Source of the DNA: Macrotis lagotis
Taxonomy: Eukaryota > Chordata > Mammalia > Peramelemorphia > Peramelidae
Assembly (NCBI RefSeq): GCF_037893015.1
Contig: NC_133660.1
Coordinates: 161,008,937-161,072,936 of the forward strand
DNA: 64,000 nucleotides
Direction: 5' to 3'
Shown: in pieces, positions 9,665 to 19,984 of the stretch
How the letters are laid out: each line of letters begins with the position of its first letter
Position numbering within the stretch: position 1 is the first letter of the stretch
Position numbers and translations under genes: made by a program
Notes under the pieces: model-generated
Databases searched by the model: none
The model's input: the letters and a program-made list of their open reading frames with translations, nothing else
What the model was told of the DNA's origin: nothing

Positions 9665-10754
9665 GGTATGGTGGGGAATGCCAATCAAATAACTCAATCT
9701 TCGGGTTTAAATAGTTAAAACTAAATTTATCACCATCTTCCCCCATAAGTCAAGAACAGAGACAATAATCCAATCCAATGATTTCAGACCCTGCCCTCTT
9801 GTCATTATATTACACAATTTCCTTCTAAAAAGGAAAAATGATCTTCTTTGAAACAAAGGTATGCAGAAAGAATGCAGGAACATTATTCCAGAGAACTGGA
9901 ATCAACAGTTCTCCAAGAAGAAAGTAGCTACCTACTCCTTCAAAGAAAAGAAAGCCAAGCACCTCCACCCAATCTACTATTACAGACGCTTTCTGGCACC
10001 CCTTTAAGAGGTCCAGGGTTGAGTGCTAGTCAACCCAAGTTTGGAATCCAGTGATACTGGGGCCAGAACACACCTGATTACTCAGACGGGTTCAAATGGC
10101 CCTTTGTTTCAGTGGGTTGGTCTTTGTTTTTCTGGGTTGTATTTGAGGAGAGTATTGGTCTGTCATCTGCAAGTGAGGGTGGAGTTAAAAGGGAGTGTTA
10201 GGGTGAGTCTTAATTATATCTAATTGTGGCATTGATACATTAAGCATCATATGAGGATAGATTTCGAATGAATGTGTTCATAAGCTGTATTCCCATTGCT
10301 TAACTGTAACTATTTGGTGAGGAGAAATTTAATTTAAATCAACTGTCCTGATCTTTTTTCCAGATATCGAACAAACCTGCATTTTTGATTTGTTCAGGCA
10401 CAGATGGCAGCAGGTTTTTAATAGCTAAATTCCAAAGCCTTAACAACATACTAGGGAATGGAAATACTCTAAAGTGGTCTTAGAAGGGTTCCATGACATC
10501 CTAAGAAATCTCATCACTTTCTGGGGTTCCCATCCACATAGCTACTATCTTTAACTGAAGGATAGATCCTGAGGGTTATACTGGGATGAGTTAAACCTGA
10601 GACAAAAGCTTTAGGATAAAACACAATGTGTCTGAGAAAAGAGAGGAAGCCTTGAAGTTCCAAAAGCCAGGTCTCAGAGGAATTCTACATTGGTATGCTA
10701 GTAGATTTATTAACATGAGGTCTTCCATACATATTGGAAAGCAATTTTTCCTTT
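9665..10754. other. No recognised gene or repeat
   Basis: Over 1 kb with no family I can name. Several moderately long open frames occur but none shows a domain, codon pattern or splice context I can defend. Mixed composition suggests ordinary unique or very old repeat DNA. Confidence 0.45.
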
Positions 10755-11112
10755 CCATTCCTACCCAAAATCAAACAGCACTGGTCTCACTGGCTGGAAT
10801 TCTCTCCCTCCTTTTCTTACACTTTTCCAATTTCCTGACTTCTCCTAGGTATCAACTACAATTTCCCCCTTTTAATAAGCAGCCTTTCCTGATCCCACTT
10901 AATACCAGTGCCTTCCCTTACTGGATTCTTTCCAGTTTATCTGGTATATGTATTGTTTGCACATAGATGTTGGCATGTTGTGTCTCCTATTAGATCATGA
11001 GCTCCTAGAGAGCAAGGACAGGTCTTGTCTTTTTTTTTTGTATCCTCAGAACTTAGCACAATGTCTACATGTATTAAGTCCTTAAAAATGCGGATGGACT
11101 TGACTGTCTAGC
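10755..11112 (+). mobile_element. L2 LINE 3' end
   Basis: Sense L2 3' end: 'cagcctttcctgatccc', 'tagatcatgagctcctagag', 'agcaaggacaggtcttgtc', 'tatcctcagaacttagcaca' and 'ttaagtcctta'. The gap between the protein-coding remnant and the 3' end is normal for L2. Confidence 0.7.
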
Positions 11113-11494
11113 CATAACTCTGGCTATCAGCTGGTGTCCCCCAAGGTTTTCTTTCTTTCTTGAGCCATTGTTTTAGCAGCTGTGTGATACAACCCATTTC
11201 TCAGGGCTTCACATGCTTATGTGGGAGCTGGCAAGGAGATATTGTCAGAGCACATTTCCCTGAAGAGAGAGTGTGAAACCCCAACTGGCAGAAGCTGACA
11301 AGGTAGTATTCACTTTATTTATGTGGTAAAGACCAGCAAACTTAAGAGACCCATAGTTGACAAAAACCAAATGTCTCATTAGGTACTGGCTTCAGTTAAA
11401 AATATTCTCTGTAAATAAAATTTCCAATTTTAAGAGCTGTTAAACTATTCACGTTTTTTGTATGATCATATTACTCACTTTCCCTGTTAATAGG
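11113..11494. other. No recognised gene or repeat
   Basis: Nothing recognised on either strand. Confidence 0.4.
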
Positions 11495-11685
11495 AAGAAG
11501 AATGAATTTGGAATCTGGAAATAGAGGTTTGAATTCCAGGTCTACCACTAACATTCTCAACCTCAGTTTCTTCTCTAGGAAACTGTGGATAATAATTCTG
11601 GAATAACTATTTTACAGGGTCATTGTGGGCTTCAGGTGAGATAGCATATGCACAATACTTTGTAACAATATAGAATTAGATTAAT
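11495..11685 (+). mobile_element. MIR-like core-SINE
   Basis: 'tttggaatctggaaatagag', 'tttgaattccaggtctacca', core 'aacctcagtttcttctctag', then 'agggtcattgtgggcttcag' and 'gtgagatagcatatg'. The stretch with 'gggcaagtcactta' is deleted. Confidence 0.65.
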
Positions 11686-11849
11686 AAATAATTTTGATAA
11701 TAATTCATGAACATTTGACTTATGGAGAAACAAGAAATGGAAAGCCAAAGGCACCAAAATGATTGAAATAAAAAAAGATGGAACAAACTGAGGTAGAAAT
11801 TCTAGAACCTGATGACCTCTTTTTTTTTTTGGTCTCTCATCAACGAACT

Positions 11850-12220
11850 TGGAACTCATGGATCCCCAAAGAGTCTATGGATAGTGTTGCTAGGTGGCGC
11901 AGTGGATAAAGCACTGGCCCTGGAGTCAGGAGTAGCTGGGTTCAAATCCTGTCTCAGACACTTAATAATTACCTAGCTGTGTGGCCTTGGGCAAGCCACT
12001 TAACCCCATTTGCCTTGCAAAACTCTAAAAAAAAAAGTCTATGGATAAAGTTTAGAAAGTTTATGAATTTGGATGGTGAAAAAAATCCCAATACTATTAT
12101 CTTTATTTTTCATTATTCTAACTGAATAGAATATAACAACAACAACATTCTTCTATGAAGGGTTCCACAGACTTCACTAGACTCCCATGTCACACACAAA
12201 AAAAATTAAGAACACCTACC
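11850..12220 (+). mobile_element. hAT (Charlie-type) MITE, split by a SINE
   Basis: 3' half 'gaagggttccacagacttca', 'ctagactcccatgtcacaca' and terminal 'attaagaacacctacctg' match the 48.8-kb copy of the same family. The body before the SINE reads 'ccccaaagagtctatggata'. The 5' terminal inverted repeat is not recognisable. Confidence 0.6.
11884..12035 (+). mobile_element. Short marsupial tRNA-SINE, full length
   Basis: Full head 'gctaggtggcgcagtggata', A-box/B-box region with 'gggttcaaatcctgtctcag', 'aataattacctagctgtgtg' and 'ttgccttgcaaaa' plus A tail. The 12-bp TSD 'agtctatggata' (11872-11883 and 12036-12047) is perfect, so this insertion into the hAT fragment is comparatively recent. Confidence 0.93.
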
Positions 12221-12720
12221 TGCCTGACCTGATTTCAGATATAAAAATGGCAAACTTCTCTGGGACTGGATGGTGACAGGTCTGGAAAGTATGAGGACAG
12301 TCAGGTCAAGGGAGTTTCTCGTCTGGTAACACCCAGATACTGAATATTAGGAAGAACCCTAAGTGTCTCCAATGGAGCCAAGATGCCCACATTGACAGCA
12401 TAGGTCAAGGTCACCCTGTACCCTCTGTCTTTTAACAAATTTCATGGTACCTTTTTGTTTTAACATGATATCCATCTCCCTTTAGGCTCCTGATCCCTTT
12501 CTCATAAAGAAAAACATTTAAGCAACAATCCCTTCTTCTGTCTATGTATTTTTACATGCACATAAGTGTATATATACATATATACCTATTATATGGTATA
12601 TGTATGTGCATATGTGTAGGTGTATTGTGTTTGTGTGTATATGTATATATCCCATATTTCACATCCATAGTCCTCGATCTCTTAACCAGTCTTTTTTCCT
12701 CCTTATATCCCTTTCTTTTT
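12221..12720. other. No recognised gene; AT-rich low-complexity end
   Basis: No gene or repeat family recognised. 12555-12650 is a loose TATA/TGTG-rich run that accounts for the open frames there. Confidence 0.4.
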
Positions 12721-12732
12721 TCTTTTTCTTTT

Positions 12733-13035
12733 TAAAAAATATTTTATTTGTTTTCCAATTATATACAATAGTTGTTTATACCTATCTTTTTTTAAGGTTT
12801 TGAATTTTATACTTTTTCCCTCCCCCTCCCTACCCTCCCCCCACCCCCCAGAGAAGGCAGTCTGATAATCTTTACATTGTTCCCATGCTATATACTGATC
12901 AAAATTGTATGTGTTGAGGGAGAAATCATATCCTAATAAAATATTAGAGATAGCAAAATTATGTAGTATATAAGACATTTTTTTCACAAGGAACATTTTA
13001 TTTTGATATTTTGTGTAAAAAGATACCTTAAAAAA
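12733..13035 (-). mobile_element. L1 3'UTR, antisense
   Basis: Contains 'ttttccaattatatacaat' and a C-rich stretch, then 'ctttacattgttcccatgct' and 'tgagggagaaatcatatcct'. These blocks match the antisense L1 at 56.07-56.13 kb, though the terminal 100 bp differ, pointing to another L1 subfamily. Confidence 0.7.
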
Positions 13036-13209
13036 ATAACAAGCCAAGTGATGATAATCAATGATCCCTCAGAGGATTGTAAGAAGACCACAAAAAGAAA
13101 TTGAGTTACATTGAAGCCTATTAGTTCTGGACTTTATATTAGACCAGTTATTTGGAAAGATAAACTTACTGAATAATAAAAAAGTCTCTCAGTTCATACT
13201 GCCCCTTCT

Positions 13210-13508
13210 GGGGCAGCTAGGTGGTGAAGTGAATAGAGCACTTGCCTTGGAGTCAGGAGGATGAGAGTTCTAATCCAACCTCAGGCACTTGACATTTACT
13301 ATCGATGTGATCTTGGGCAAATCACTTAACTCTGATTGCCTCACATCCAGGACCATCTCCATTCATCCTGATCCATATCTGACCACTAGACTCAGAAGGC
13401 TCTGGAGGAGACTTAGCCCAGAACCACCTCACTCAAATCCAATTCATGTGCTTGTCATGGTATCAACTTCCTGATGTCATGGCTTCTTTGAGACTGAAGG
13501 ATAAGTAA
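13210..13508 (+). mobile_element. Long composite marsupial SINE (WSINE-like)
   Basis: A tRNA-like head 'gggcagctaggtggtgaagt' and 'tgatcttgggcaaatcactt' is followed by about 170 bp of body ('aggaccatctccattcatcc', 'gactcagaaggctctggagg', 'aaatccaattcatgtgcttg') and a 3' end 'tgatgtcatggcttctttga'. That end resembles the 3' end of the LINE at 24.13-24.17 kb. The family name is my best recollection; the layout is directly visible. Confidence 0.78.
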
Positions 13509-13543
13509 CCTCATCTGGTGTTAATAAACATGTATATGGAATT

Positions 13544-13545
13544 AA

Positions 13546-13577
<32 letters not shown>
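13544..13577. repeat. (TA)n microsatellite
   Basis: About 17 TA units, next to the L1-UTR-like block that starts near 13578. Confidence 0.95.
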
Positions 13578-13581
<4 letters not shown>

Positions 13582-13743
13582 CTTTTTTGTTTATATTTAT
13601 TTTATTTTTGTACAAATGTTGTTTTTTATACATTATTAAAATATTCTTGTTTAAGAGTAAACATAATACCACCCCAAAAAATATAGACCCTCATGAGCAA
13701 TAAAGGAAAGAGGAAAAAATTAAAATTAAAAAAAATAATAATA

Positions 13744-13893
13744 GGGGCATCTAAGTGGCACATTGGATGGAGCACCAGCCCCAGAGTCAGGAGCACCCAA
13801 AGCCAAATCCAGGCCCAGACTGTGCGACCCTGGGCAAGCCACCCCAACCCTACTGCCCTGAAAAAACAAAAAAACCCAAAATAAAATAAAATG
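13744..13893 (+). mobile_element. Short tRNA-SINE, GC-shifted subtype (1 of 3)
   Basis: 'ggggcatctaagtggcacat', 'gagcaccagccccagagtca', 'accctgggcaagccacccca'. The 'ccagccccagagtcaggag' variant is shared with the next copy and not with other short SINEs of the window. Confidence 0.85.
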
Positions 13894-13938
13894 ATAATGA
13901 TGATAATAATAATAATAATAATAATAATAGTAGTAGTA

Positions 13939-14085
13939 GGGGCGGCCAGGTGGTGCAGTGGACAGAGCACCAGCCCCAGAGTCAGGAGTATCTGAGTTCA
14001 AATCTAGCCTCAGATACCCAACAATCAACCAGCTGTATGACTCCGGGTAAGCCACCCAACCCCATCTGCCCCATAACCCCACTAA

Positions 14086-14087
<2 letters not shown>
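13939..14087 (+). mobile_element. Short tRNA-SINE, GC-shifted subtype (2 of 3)
   Basis: 'ggggcggccaggtggtgcag', 'agcaccagccccagagtcag', 'gagttcaaatctagcctcag', 'gccacccaaccccatctgcc'. Preceded by an ATA/GTA run (13904-13938) and followed by (ATA)n. Confidence 0.88.

Positions 14088-14134
<47 letters not shown>
14086..14134. repeat. (ATA)n microsatellite
   Basis: About 16 AAT/ATA units growing from the tail of the preceding SINE. Confidence 0.95.
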
Positions 14135-14138
<4 letters not shown>

Positions 14139-14344
14139 CAAATGTACTTCAGTCTGTGTTCCAATACCATCAGCTCTGTCGTGGGTGGATCACATTCTTT
14201 AGGATAAATCCATCATAAAAGTTACTTCCATAATTTTCCACTGTTACTATTGCTGATTGCAACTCCCTCCTTTCGTATTTCCCCAGTACTATACACTATA
14301 TTTTCTCTCTCCTTTCACTCTGTCCCTCTTCTTAAATGTACTGT

Positions 14345-14492
14345 AGGGTAGTTGAGTGGCGCAGCAGACAGAGCACCAGCCTTGGAGCCAAGAGGCCCAG
14401 AGCCCACATACCACCCCTAAGGCTCAGCAACCACCTGGACCTGTGGTCCTGGACAGGCCATCCAATCCCAGCCCCTTGCAAGAAGTAAAAAA
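14345..14492 (+). mobile_element. Short tRNA-SINE, diverged (3 of 3)
   Basis: 'gtagttgagtggcgcagcag', 'gagcaccagccttggagcca', 'aaccacctggacctgtggtc', 'aggccatccaatcccagcc'. The B-box region is rearranged ('gaggcccagagcccacatac'). No obvious flanking duplication. Confidence 0.75.
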
Positions 14493-15084
14493 GAAAATGT
14501 GTTATATCTGACCACTCTCCCCCACAGTCCACCCTCTCCTCCACCACTCACATCCCCCCCATCCCTCTGTCCCCCTTCTCTCCTCCTTATTGTAGATGTC
14601 TATACCCCATTGAGTATATGTACTGTTTCCTCTCTGAGCCACCTCTGATGAGAGCAAAGGTTTCCTCATTCCCCCTCGCCTTCCCCCCTTCCATATCATT
14701 GCAATAGCTCATTGTAATAAAAAAACTTATTATATGAAATATCTAGGCCTATTCTACCTCTCCTTTCTCTTACTCCCATTACATTTCCCTTTTAGCCATT
14801 GACTCCATTGACTCCATATATTATAATCTTCAAACTCAGCTCTCTCCAATGCTTCATCCATAAAAGCTCCATAAGACACTTTAAAAAAATTGCAGGTAAT
14901 AGACTTTGGTCTTAGTTTAAACTCCACAGTTCTTTCTCTTATCCCTTTCTTTTTTTAAAAAAAACAACTCATATTGAATTATCCTCATTTGTCCCAACCT
15001 CAGGATTTGTCCCATTTTGTGATAAATCCCAAGTGGTCTCTTTCCATTTTCACAATTCTGAAGTCTTTCCTATGTTGAGAGCAG

Positions 15085-15262
15085 ACCTTAGTTCTAGAAA
15101 GCAAAGGAATCTCAGGTCACCTAGTCTAACCAACTCATTTTATCATGAGGAAACTGAAAGCCAGGGAGGTTAAATAACTTGCTCAAGGTCACAGGGTAAT
15201 AAGTATCAGAACTGGAATCTGAACCTCTATCTGACAAAATTCATTGTTCTTTCCATTGTACT
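15085..15262 (-). mobile_element. MIR3/Ther-like SINE
   Basis: Antisense 'tcaggtcacctagtctaacc', 'atcatgaggaaactgaaagc', 'ttgctcaaggtcacagg', then 'tctgacaaaattcattgttc' and a terminal 'ctttccattgtactctgctg'. Confidence 0.65.
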
Positions 15263-15449
15263 CTGCTGATAGTGGGTTGGGGGTGGGGAGGAAAGAGGGC
15301 AGAAAATAAGTGTATATATAGGGCCTACAGTGTGCCCGGACCTCACAACAGGTTATTCTTGTTCTCATCTTACAGTTGAAACAGAAGTAATCATCCAGAG
15401 TCATATGGCTGTAGGGTGATATTTGAATTCAATCTCACTGACTCCAAGG

Positions 15450-15652
15450 GTAGGAGCAACAGGGCTGGTGTCAGGAAGATGAATTCAAATCTCAGACACT
15501 TAGTAGCTGGGTGACCCTGGGCAAGTCACTCAACCCTATTTGCCTCAGTTTCTTCATCTATAAAATGAGTTGGAAAAGGAAATGACTACTCACTCCAGCA
15601 TCTCTACTAAGCAAACCCCAAATGAGGTGAAAAGGAGTTGGTGACTGAACAA
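15450..15652 (+). mobile_element. MAR1-like core-SINE
   Basis: 'ggtgtcaggaagatgaattc', 'tgaccctgggcaagtcactc', core 'tgcctcagtttcttcatcta', 'gttggaaaaggaaatgacta' and tail 'ccccaaatgaggtgaaaagg'. The first 40 bases of the head are degraded. Confidence 0.8.
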
Positions 15653-15677
15653 GTCCCTAACTCTAAGCCCACATTCT

Positions 15678-15823
15678 TTTTTGTTGTTGTTTTTGCAAGG
15701 CTTTAAGTGACTTGCCCAGGGTCACACAGCTAGGTAATTATTAAGCATCTGAGGTCAGATTTGAACTCAGGTCCTCCTGACTCTAGGGCCAGTGCTCTAT
15801 CCACTGCACCATCTAGCTGCCCT
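15678..15823 (-). mobile_element. Short marsupial tRNA-SINE with target duplication
   Basis: Antisense copy with 'gacttgcccagggtcacaca', 'ctaggtaattattaagcatc', 'gaactcaggtcctcctgact', 'ctgcaccatctagctgcc'. TSD 'ctctaagcccacattct' (15661-15677) and 'ctctaagtccacattct' (15824-15840), 16 of 17 matching. Confidence 0.93.
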
Positions 15824-15884
15824 CTCTAAGTCCACATTCTAACCACTGTCTCACTAGCTGCCTCTGATACTGGGGGAGTTAGCA

Positions 15885-16065
15885 CTCTTTCCCCAAATTG
15901 TCTTGTATTTTCTTATCTATGTGCTTCACCCCTAGAAGATTAATTCTTTGAGGGTAGGGATAGATGATCTTATTTCTTTTTTCTTAGTTTTTGTATCCTC
16001 AGTACCCATTTTGGTAACCTAGACTTAATAAGTGCTTAATAAATATTTTGTTGAGTTGGTTTGAG
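15885..16065 (+). mobile_element. L2 LINE 3' end
   Basis: 'agattaattctttgagggta', 'gggatagatgatctta', 'tttgtatcctcagtaccc', 'taataagtgcttaataaata' is the L2 3' terminus in sense. Confidence 0.65.
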
Positions 16066-16151
16066 TTGTATTTCTCAGTTCAATGATGAATTCTGAAACT
16101 TGGTTGTATCATGTGTGATGTAAGCCTAACATTAGCTCATTACCTTTTTTT

Positions 16152-16206
16152 TAGTTTTTTAAAATTCAAATTAAATTTTAAATTTTAATTAAATTAAAAT
16201 TTTAAA
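16152..16206. repeat. AT-only inverted-repeat run
   Basis: Almost pure A/T sequence with overlapping palindromes built from 'aaatttt' and 'ttaatt'. It lies next to a SINE insertion site; L1-type endonuclease prefers such T/A-rich targets. Confidence 0.6.
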
Positions 16207-16215
16207 CTTGATATT

Positions 16216-16378
16216 TCTTTTTTTAGGTTTTTTTTTTGGGGGGGGGCAAGGAAATGGATTAAATGAATTGCCCAGGGCCATTCAGCTAGGTAATTATTAA
16301 ACATCTGAGGTCAAATTTGAACTCAGGTCCACCTGATTCCAAGGCCAATGCTCTATTCACTGTGCTACTTAGGTGCCC
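16216..16378 (-). mobile_element. Short marsupial tRNA-SINE
   Basis: T-rich and G-run tail remnant, then 'gaattgcccagggccattca', 'taggtaattattaaacatct', 'tttgaactcaggtccacctg', 'ctattcactgtgctactt'. TSD 'cttgatatt' (16207-16215 and 16379-16387). Confidence 0.88.
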
Positions 16379-16439
16379 CTTGATATTCTAAACTTGACAA
16401 ACATGAGCAAACACAAATATTCCAAATATGAAGAACAGA

Positions 16440-16690
16440 AAATGAACGCTATACACTTGGGTGTGCTGGTAAATATTTAACAATCAGCTCTGGAAAATGC
16501 ACTTTTAAACTTAATTTGCATTATTAACATTTTCCTAAGTCTAGACAATCAACTAAACAACAAGCAAGTCCTGATTTGTGGCTCTTGCCAAATTCTGAGG
16601 TCTCAATGCTCACACTGAAAATTTAATAATCTGCCCTTAAGAGCCAGTTGAAACCAACTGTAGCACCTATACCTAGTTGGACATGAAATC
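16440..16690. repeat. Unassigned dispersed repeat, copy 1
   Basis: Collinear with 52322-52590: both carry 'tgaacgcta' (16443), 'tgctggtaaatat' (16464), 'gcattatta' (16518) and the 20-mer ATGCTCACACTGAAAATTTA (16606). Possible short terminal inverted repeats ('gtgctgg' type) hint at an old DNA transposon, but I cannot name it. Confidence 0.6.
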
Positions 16691-17175
16691 ATAAGACTCC
16701 AACATGTACAATCAGGTTCCTCTCTTTTTTAAGGTATGTAATAAATTTGGCAAGCAGGTTCCAAAACCTTCCTCCTTATTTGTGTTTCCCTCTGTTCCTT
16801 TTGTTCTTTTCTGTACCTTTAAAGAAATGTTTCCTTGGCTGGCTAACATTATCATTGTCAAATACATTCATTGCCCAGGAAGCAAACACTTGAAGGGAAC
16901 CGGGGTAGAGCCTTGGTGTTCATTTTATTCAATTGTTTTTTGTTTTTCAAGGAAGGAAGTTGAGGCCCAGAAGGAAAATAGAAAAGAGAACTATTTTTTC
17001 TTAACATTTTCTTGATACTTTGCCCCAATGATTCCCCTGCCTTGGAGCCCATGTCAAATGCTCCTACTCTTTTACTTTCTTTTTTTAAATGTCATTTATT
17101 GAAATTCATTTTAATGTCTAAAGTCTTTATATTCTTTGAGTTGGAGATCACAATTCTAGAAAGGAATATATTTCT

Positions 17176-17340
17176 TTTTTTTTTTTTAAGATTTTTGCAA
17201 GGCAAATGGAGTTAAGTGGCTTGCCCAAGGCCACACAGCTAGGCAATTATTAAGTGTCTGAGATTAGATTTGAACCCAGGTACTCCTGACTCCAAGGCTG
17301 GTGCTTTATCTACTACGCCACCTAGCCACCCAGCCACCCA
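17176..17340 (-). mobile_element. Short marsupial tRNA-SINE with target duplication
   Basis: Poly-T start, 'tttttgcaaggcaaatggag', 'ttgcccaaggccacacagct', 'gaacccaggtactcctgact', 'ctacgccacctagccaccc' with an extra 'cagccaccc'. TSD 'aaaggaatatatttc' (17160-17174) and 'aaaggaatgtgtttc' (17341-17355), 13 of 15. Confidence 0.93.
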
Positions 17341-17574
17341 AAAGGAATGTGTTTCAAGGACATCAAATGTAGAAGAAAGAATCATACACAAGAAAAGATC
17401 ATAATAGTTCTTTTTTTCAGCAACAAAGTAGATACTCATCCTTTCAGAATGCTAAGCAAATTGTAATCCAGTCATTTAATATAATATTATTCTGAAACTA
17501 GAAAAAATAATGACCAGAACAAGGTAGATGAAAAGACTAATAAACACATATAAACCCCTCCCACAAAAATAATA

Positions 17575-17820
17575 TAATTAATAATAATAACAATAAACAG
17601 CACTTTCATAGTATATTAAGTTTTCCAAAGAACTTTATAAATATCACAATAACTGGGATGGTGGTGCTATTATTCCTATTTTGCAAATAAGGAATTATAG
17701 GCAGACAGATTAAATGACTTGTTCAGGTCATACAGTTGGAATGTATCTGAGACAGGATTTGGACTCAAATCTTCTAGAGTCCAGGTCCAGAGGTTATCCA
17801 CTGTGACATCTAGCTGCCCT
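17575..17820 (-). mobile_element. MIR-like core-SINE
   Basis: 'cagcactttcatagtatatt', 'aactgggatggtggtgctat', 'ttgcaaataaggaattatag', 'aatgacttgttcaggtcata', 'ttggactcaaatcttctaga', 'actgtgacatctagctgcc'. Head, core and tail all present. Confidence 0.7.
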
Positions 17821-17824
17821 GTAC

Positions 17825-18559
17825 ATTACAACATCAAAGCTAAGACCAAAAGAAGAGGTAAAGAAGATATATCTCCATTTCTTCTTTGGAGAACAGGGGG
17901 GTCTAAGGATGTAGACCAATACATTTTTTGTTAGACTTGGTGAGATATATTTTTTTTTAATTTTCAGACAGACCTCACCTAACAAACCAATCTCCTTATT
18001 CTTTTTTTTTTTTTTGGAGAGCAAGGCTGACCCTTATGTTCTTTCTCCTACACTGGATTGTACCAACCTTTTCTTGTGAATAGCCCCTTGCAAACAAATT
18101 CCTCAGAGAAATCTAATGCATGTGGAGCCCAGTCTCTCCCAGCCTGGCAGTCCTGGCCTTGTGGCCCCTCCTAGATTCCTGTGTGTTTCAGACCACACTC
18201 ACAGCCTTCACTGCCTAGGGAAGAGCCAAGATGCCAGCTGTCCAAATTGCCTCCCCTCCTGCTCTCATAACATTTTCCTGCTGCCATCCCTGTACCTTGG
18301 CAACCTCATCTGATCACACAACCATGTGCATCTGGGGCCCCATCAAAGAGAACATTGAAGGCCACAAGTCAGGGCTTTGTTCCCCAGGTCCAGCCGGTGG
18401 ATAGAAAGAACTGAATGTCCTCAAGTCTCCTGAGACTTTGGCAAGATTTCTATTTCTGTAGGCTACCTTTGCTGATACAGAGGGAAATACTCTGACATTG
18501 TTGGTGGTCAGCAATATATCCATCAGATATATTTCTGCATCTAGTCTCTTTCATTTTCC
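17825..18559. other. No recognised gene or repeat
   Basis: Higher-complexity, slightly GC-richer DNA around 18120-18420, but no exon or family recognised. Confidence 0.45.
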
Positions 18560-18720
18560 AATCTGTTCTACAAATTATTGTCAGACTATTCTTCCAATTT
18601 CCCCTCCTTCTAACCTTTTATTGTTCCCCTTTACCCAAAAGATAAAGCCTAAACACCTCCCTCTGGTTTTTAAAGTCCCTCAAAACATTAACTATCCTAT
18701 TGATAGGTGTCCAGCGGTTT
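18560..18720 (+). mobile_element. L2 LINE fragment
   Basis: 'cccctttacccaaaagataa', 'agcctaaacacctccctctg' and 'tttttaaagtccctcaaaac' resemble the L2 segment 'gataaagtccaaactcctta' followed by 'caaggcccttcatgatctgg'. Confidence 0.5.
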
Positions 18721-18809
18721 CCAGTAGATTCTATATGTGATGTTAACTCTAGTCAGGTCATTCTCTTAACTATCTACCTCCAAAATCTTTTTGTTTTAAT
18801 CTCATAAGA

Positions 18810-18965
18810 TTGAGGGGAGATCCTATGGATGTTTTCAAGTATTTGAAGTGCTGTGTGAAAGAGGGATAAGACTTGTTCCCAGAAGGGAAACCCAAGAACA
18901 AAGGGCAGAAGATGCAAGGAGGCTAATCTGAGGTCAGAGATGAACCTGGGGCAAGTAGAATAAGA
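18810..18965 (+). mobile_element. CR1/L3 LINE fragment
   Basis: 'gagatcctatggatgttttc', 'aagtatttgaagtgctgtgt', 'gaaagagggataagacttgt' and 'cagaagggaaacccaagaac'. Nearly the same sequence recurs at 20135-20210, with the reverse complement at 22.2-22.4 kb. This block is typical of the CR1/L3 C-terminal region. Confidence 0.7.
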
Positions 18966-19544
18966 TGTTCCTACAAATCAACTTCATAATTCATGATTTG
19001 AAAATTATACAAGAAATAAATTAAACAAATTCAGTTGAGAAGAAGAAAAAATACTTACCAAAGTGGCGTCATATATTATGTGTTGTGCCCTTAATATTAG
19101 GGCCTTAGGGAATCTGTTTCCTTGTTCTGAATATCACTCAGTTTACTCTCTCCCTTCAACCATTAACTGTCTTCTCTTCACACATCTCATGTACCTTATA
19201 ATATCTGTCTTTAGTCCCATACCCTGAAGGCCTACTAGAATTATTGAAGTTTATATTCATTTTTCCTTTTTTTAAAAAAATTTCCCCAAATATAATTAGT
19301 AATATAGTCAATACCACATAACAAAGTTCATCAGAAGCTCTTTGGGGTTAATTTTGTCTTCTGAACTAGTACTTTTATATTGGAAGGTAGAGACAATGAC
19401 TTAGATGTCTTTCATCTTTCTTACAATGTCTATCAAAGCACTGAACAAACTGAACACACCATAGTTCCTGGCTCCCATTGATTGATTTTGGCAAGAAGAA
19501 GGGGAAAATATATGTATTCGAGCTTCTTTAAGAAATATCTTGAA
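18966..19544. other. No recognised gene or repeat
   Basis: AT-rich sequence; nothing recognised. Confidence 0.4.
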
Positions 19545-19735
19545 TCCTAGGATTTTAGAGCTGGAAAAAGACTTTAGAAGTCAACCAGTCCAATTTGTCC
19601 ATTTTACAAAAATGGAACCTGAGACTCACAGAGGCCAAGTGAATTGAGCAATAAGCTCATATTACTAGTTATAGCAAAGCATGGACCAAGTCAGGTCTCC
19701 TTGATGCCCAGTCTGGCACTCTTTAGCCTATGGTC
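19545..19735 (-). mobile_element. MIR3/Ther-like SINE
   Basis: 'ttagagctggaaaaagactt', 'tagaagtcaaccagtccaat', 'ggaacctgagactcacagag', 'tcaggtctccttgatgccca', 'gtctggcactctttagcc'. Confidence 0.65.
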
Positions 19736-19984
19736 TCCCTAAAGAATATGAAGCAAGAAACACTTCACAGTTTTGGCTTCCTTAATTTTTTCATGTTCCA
19801 AATTGTTGTTTTATGGTAAATTAATTTCATAGGCTTTAATTCCCCATGTCTCCTCTGAGAGAGATTATTCCTATTAGACTCAGAATGATAAGAAATCATT
19901 AAAGAAAGGAGTGTTTAGGACTCTGTTCTTTTGGCACTATTCTCTTCTGACACAAGCAGGGCCCCTTTTAAAGTTAGAGATAAA

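Larger units (their letters stand above)
13578..15060 (-). mobile_element. Probable L1 UTR-type sequence, antisense, hosting three SINEs
   Basis: Unique-looking blocks such as 'tattcttgtttaagagtaaa', 'cattgagtatatgtactgtt', 'atcattgcaatagctcattg' and 'ttagccattgactccat' read like a marsupial L1 UTR in antisense as I remember it. Three SINEs on + lie within the first 900 bp. There is no ORF support, so the L1 label is tentative. Confidence 0.45.
15300..15862 (-). mobile_element. MIR-like SINE split by two later SINEs
   Basis: Left part: 'cctcacaacaggttattctt', 'atcttacagttgaaacagaa', 'atatttgaattcaatctcac'. Right part: 'aaccactgtctcactagctg'. Between them lie a MAR1-like SINE (+) and a short SINE (-), so three insertion events are stacked here. 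Confidence 0.6.

Noticed and set aside
9665-10754. Possible LTR or retroviral remnant
   Set aside because: No terminal repeats, primer-binding site, polypurine tract or recognisable protein family; left as unassigned.
13626-14170. Minus frames of 114-118 codons with Tyr or Ile runs
   Set aside because: Translations of (ATA)n runs and SINE bodies.
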